Positions 62,447-64,000 of a stretch of 64,000 nt of DNA are shown piece after piece (within the stretch, counting starts at the first letter, position 1; the number at the start of each line of letters is the position of its first letter). Position numbers and translations under genes: made by a program. Source of the stretch: CAZWDL01 sp964632995 (GTDB lineage Bacteria; Bacteroidota; Bacteroidia; Chitinophagales; Saprospiraceae); the NCBI GenBank assembly GCA_964632995.1, contig CAZWDL010000018.1:12741-76740 (forward strand), given 5' to 3'. The notes beneath the pieces were generated by a model that was not told the origin of the DNA, ran no database searches, and saw nothing but the letters and a program-made list of their open reading frames with translations.

Positions 62447-62780
62447 GTCGAGGTTTGGAAACCTTGAAGAGAGGCGGCGCCATAAAGGGCGCCTCCTCTG
62501 GTCGAGTGTCCGCCCATAAAAATGGTCGGACCACGGGATACGGCGTCGAGGTTTGGAAACCTCGACGAACATGCAAATGCAAAGTTGGTTTTAAGACGGA
62601 AGGACGGTGCTTTCTTCGATGTTAGACCGGGGAATGAAAATGAATGTTGAAATTTTCACAAAATTTTCGAAGGGACTGTTGGTCGAGCGTCCGCCCAGGT
62701 GTGGTCGGATAAATCTTTGACCTCGACCAAATATTCTGAGGCCCGCCCATAAAAATGGTCGGGTAAATCTGTGAGCGCCA
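62447..62780. repeat. REP-like palindromes upstream of the RAYT gene
   Basis: Two GTCGAGGTTT-GG-AAACCTCGAC hairpins at 62447-62467 (one arm slightly decayed) and 62545-62566 (perfect 10-bp arms), plus related GGTCGAG...CTCGACC pairs at 62681-62730 and TGGTCGG words up to 62770. The same palindromes recur after the transposase gene. Confidence 0.75.
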
Positions 62781-62881
62781 TTGCTGAAGAATCATTTTAA
62801 AACCTTTGTCCTATTGCTTTTTTCATGATTTGTCAATAAATTATTGCAGTGGCTTTGGCAACCCCGGCAAAACCACTTTTC

Positions 62882-63466
62882 ATGAGCGGATATAGGATAC
62901 TTGACCAAAATGGTCTCTACTACCTGACACTTACCACCGTCGGCTGGATCGACATTTTTACAAGACAATGCTATCGCGACATCATCCTGGACAGTCTGAA
63001 GTATTGCCAGGAAAACAAAGGCCTGATTTTAAACGCCTACGTGGTAATGAGCAATCACCTCCACCTGATTGCCCGCGCGGAAGAGGGCAAGCGCTTGTCA
63101 AACATCCTGCGCGATTTCAAGAGGTTCACTTCCAACCAAATCATTAAAACAATTCAAAAAGAAAGGGAAAGCCGGAAAGATTGGCTGCTGCACGTCATGG
63201 CATATCACGCCAAATACAACAAAAATAACAGTATGTACCAGCTGTGGCGTCGGGATAATCATCCGTTTTTCCTGTACACTCCGAGATTTATCGCGCAGAA
63301 ACTCGATTATTTACACTGGAATCCGGTGCGCGCCGGCCTGGTGCGGGAGCCGGAGCATTATCTATATAGCAGTGCGTCGAACTATGTCCTCGGCGAAGGG
63401 TTGATCGAGGTGACAATTCTTGATTTGCCGGGGACGACGGTGGGATATGTCTATACGGGGGAATAA
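62882..63466 (+). CDS. REP-associated tyrosine transposase (RAYT)
   Basis: A 194-residue Y1-HUH transposase from the ATG at 62882. An earlier GTG at 62849 is possible but the family begins near MSGYRILDQNGLYYLTLTT. The metal-binding HUH pair is in VVMSNHLHLIA (about 58-68), and the catalytic Tyr is likely in QKLDYLHWNPVRAGLV (about 137-152). RAYTs are single-copy, REP-linked enzymes that nick and mobilise REP palindromes. Here palindromes flank the gene on both sides. The length and motifs are intact, so it may be active. Confidence 0.92.
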   Translation: MSGYRILDQNGLYYLTLTTVGWIDIFTRQCYRDIILDSLKYCQENKGLILNAYVVMSNHLHLIARAEEGKRLSNILRDFKRFTSNQIIKTIQKERESRKDWLLHVMAYHAKYNKNNSMYQLWRRDNHPFFLYTPRFIAQKLDYLHWNPVRAGLVREPEHYLYSSASNYVLGEGLIEVTILDLPGTTVGYVYTGE

Positions 63467-63490
63467 ATGGAATTTTTCAAAAAAGTAAAG

Positions 63491-64000
63491 GCAGTTCGAG
63501 ATTTATTGGACCATCTCACGGATGGGCCGGGTGATAAGACGTCGAGGTTTGGAAACCTCGACGAACAGAGATCGGATAAACCTGTGACGGTTAACACCAG
63601 CCTTTTCTGGTTAGGATAACTTTCGAGTTTACTGTTGGTCGAGCGTCTGTGACCTCGACCCAGTATCCAGCGGTCTGTGACCGGCTACTGTTGCGGTCCG
63701 AGATTTCCCCGACCACCTCATGGGCGGGGCCGGGTGATAAGGCGTGGAGGTTTGGAAACCTCGACGAACAGAGATCGGATAAACCTGTGACGGTTAACAC
63801 CAGCCTTTTCTGGTTAGGATAACTTTCGAGTTTACTGTTGGTCGAGCGTCTGTGACCTCGACCCAGTATCCAGCGGTCTGTGACCGGCTACTGTTGCGGT
63901 CCGAGATTTCCCCGACCACCTCATGGGCGGGGCCGGGTGATAAGGCGTGGAGGTTTGGAAACCTCGACGAACAGAGATCGGATAAACCTGTGACGGTTAA
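63491..64000. repeat. 203-bp tandem repeat with REP palindromes
   Basis: 63561-63763 and 63764-63966 are identical 203-nt units, and a third starts at 63967 and leaves the window. The segment 63491-63560 is a diverged partial copy. Each junction carries the hairpin G[T/G][C/G]GAGGTTT-GG-AAACCTCGAC (63541-63562, 63744-63765, 63947-63968), and each unit has a second stem GGTCGAG...CTCGACC (63637-63660 in the first). These are likely the substrates of the adjacent RAYT. No reading frame. Confidence 0.85.

Noticed and set aside
63491..64000. CRISPR array
   Set aside because: The units are 203 bp long, identical throughout, and have no short repeat/spacer alternation; they carry REP palindromes beside a RAYT gene.

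Overview
The window is a 64 kb piece of a bacterial chromosome. The gene families point to the phylum Bacteroidota, and gene content and moderate GC suggest a Saprospiria-like lineage (inference). Pointers are the DUF3276/PUR-alpha protein, a TlpA-type thioredoxin protein with a long N-terminal domain, a DUF1080 hydrolase, a DUF2267 protein, B12-dependent methylmalonyl-CoA metabolism, and palindromic intergenic repeats. I see no rRNA, tRNA or CRISPR array.

Left part (1-31 kb): a cut-off VanY-type lipoprotein peptidase, a HepT/MntA toxin-antitoxin pair, a zinc alcohol dehydrogenase broken by a 1-nt frameshift, kdsD divergent from recQ, aroQ, and two CheR-like methyltransferase genes of which the second carries an in-frame stop. 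Then come an FKBP/TPR protein, a double-DTG aspartyl protease, rnpA, a PUR-alpha protein, radC, an MsbA-like exporter and galE. A run cysQ - O-antigen-ligase-like - glycosyltransferase - methylmalonyl-CoA epimerase - TauE permease - O-methyltransferase faces an Omp85 protein; hemW and a solitary AntA-like gene follow.

Middle part (31-48 kb): methylmalonyl-CoA mutase, an M16 peptidase, a TlpA-like protein, a glycosyltransferase, a DUF1080 protein and a class III cyclase/TPR protein. The most striking block is 43523-47812: a geranylgeranyl-reductase-like flavoprotein, a 2x[4Fe-4S] ferredoxin, a methyltransferase very like plant VTE3 (MPBQ methyltransferase), a gamma-tocopherol-methyltransferase-like enzyme (VTE4 type) and a homogentisate-prenyltransferase-like UbiA protein (VTE2 type). 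Together they resemble a vitamin E (tocopherol/tocotrienol) or related prenylquinol pathway. A tocopherol cyclase and 4-hydroxyphenylpyruvate dioxygenase are not in the window.

Right part (48-64 kb): an HtrA/DegP protease, a molybdenum-cofactor set (moeA, moaC, and a MobA enzyme with a MobB-like N-terminal domain), a creatininase-family hydrolase, and dnaB interrupted by a 341-residue intein with a LAGLIDADG endonuclease. An AT-rich 690-bp gap with a cluster of DnaA boxes is a candidate replication origin. A lipid kinase, an ABC transporter pair of the NatA/NatB type and a REP-associated tyrosine transposase (RAYT) follow; the RAYT sits among REP-like palindromes and a 203-bp tandem repeat that runs off the right edge.

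Many gaps hold palindromic elements (CTAG-type hairpins, a 169-bp near-perfect palindrome, a two-copy MITE-like repeat, short word repeats at gene tails), so the genome seems rich in small non-autonomous repeats.
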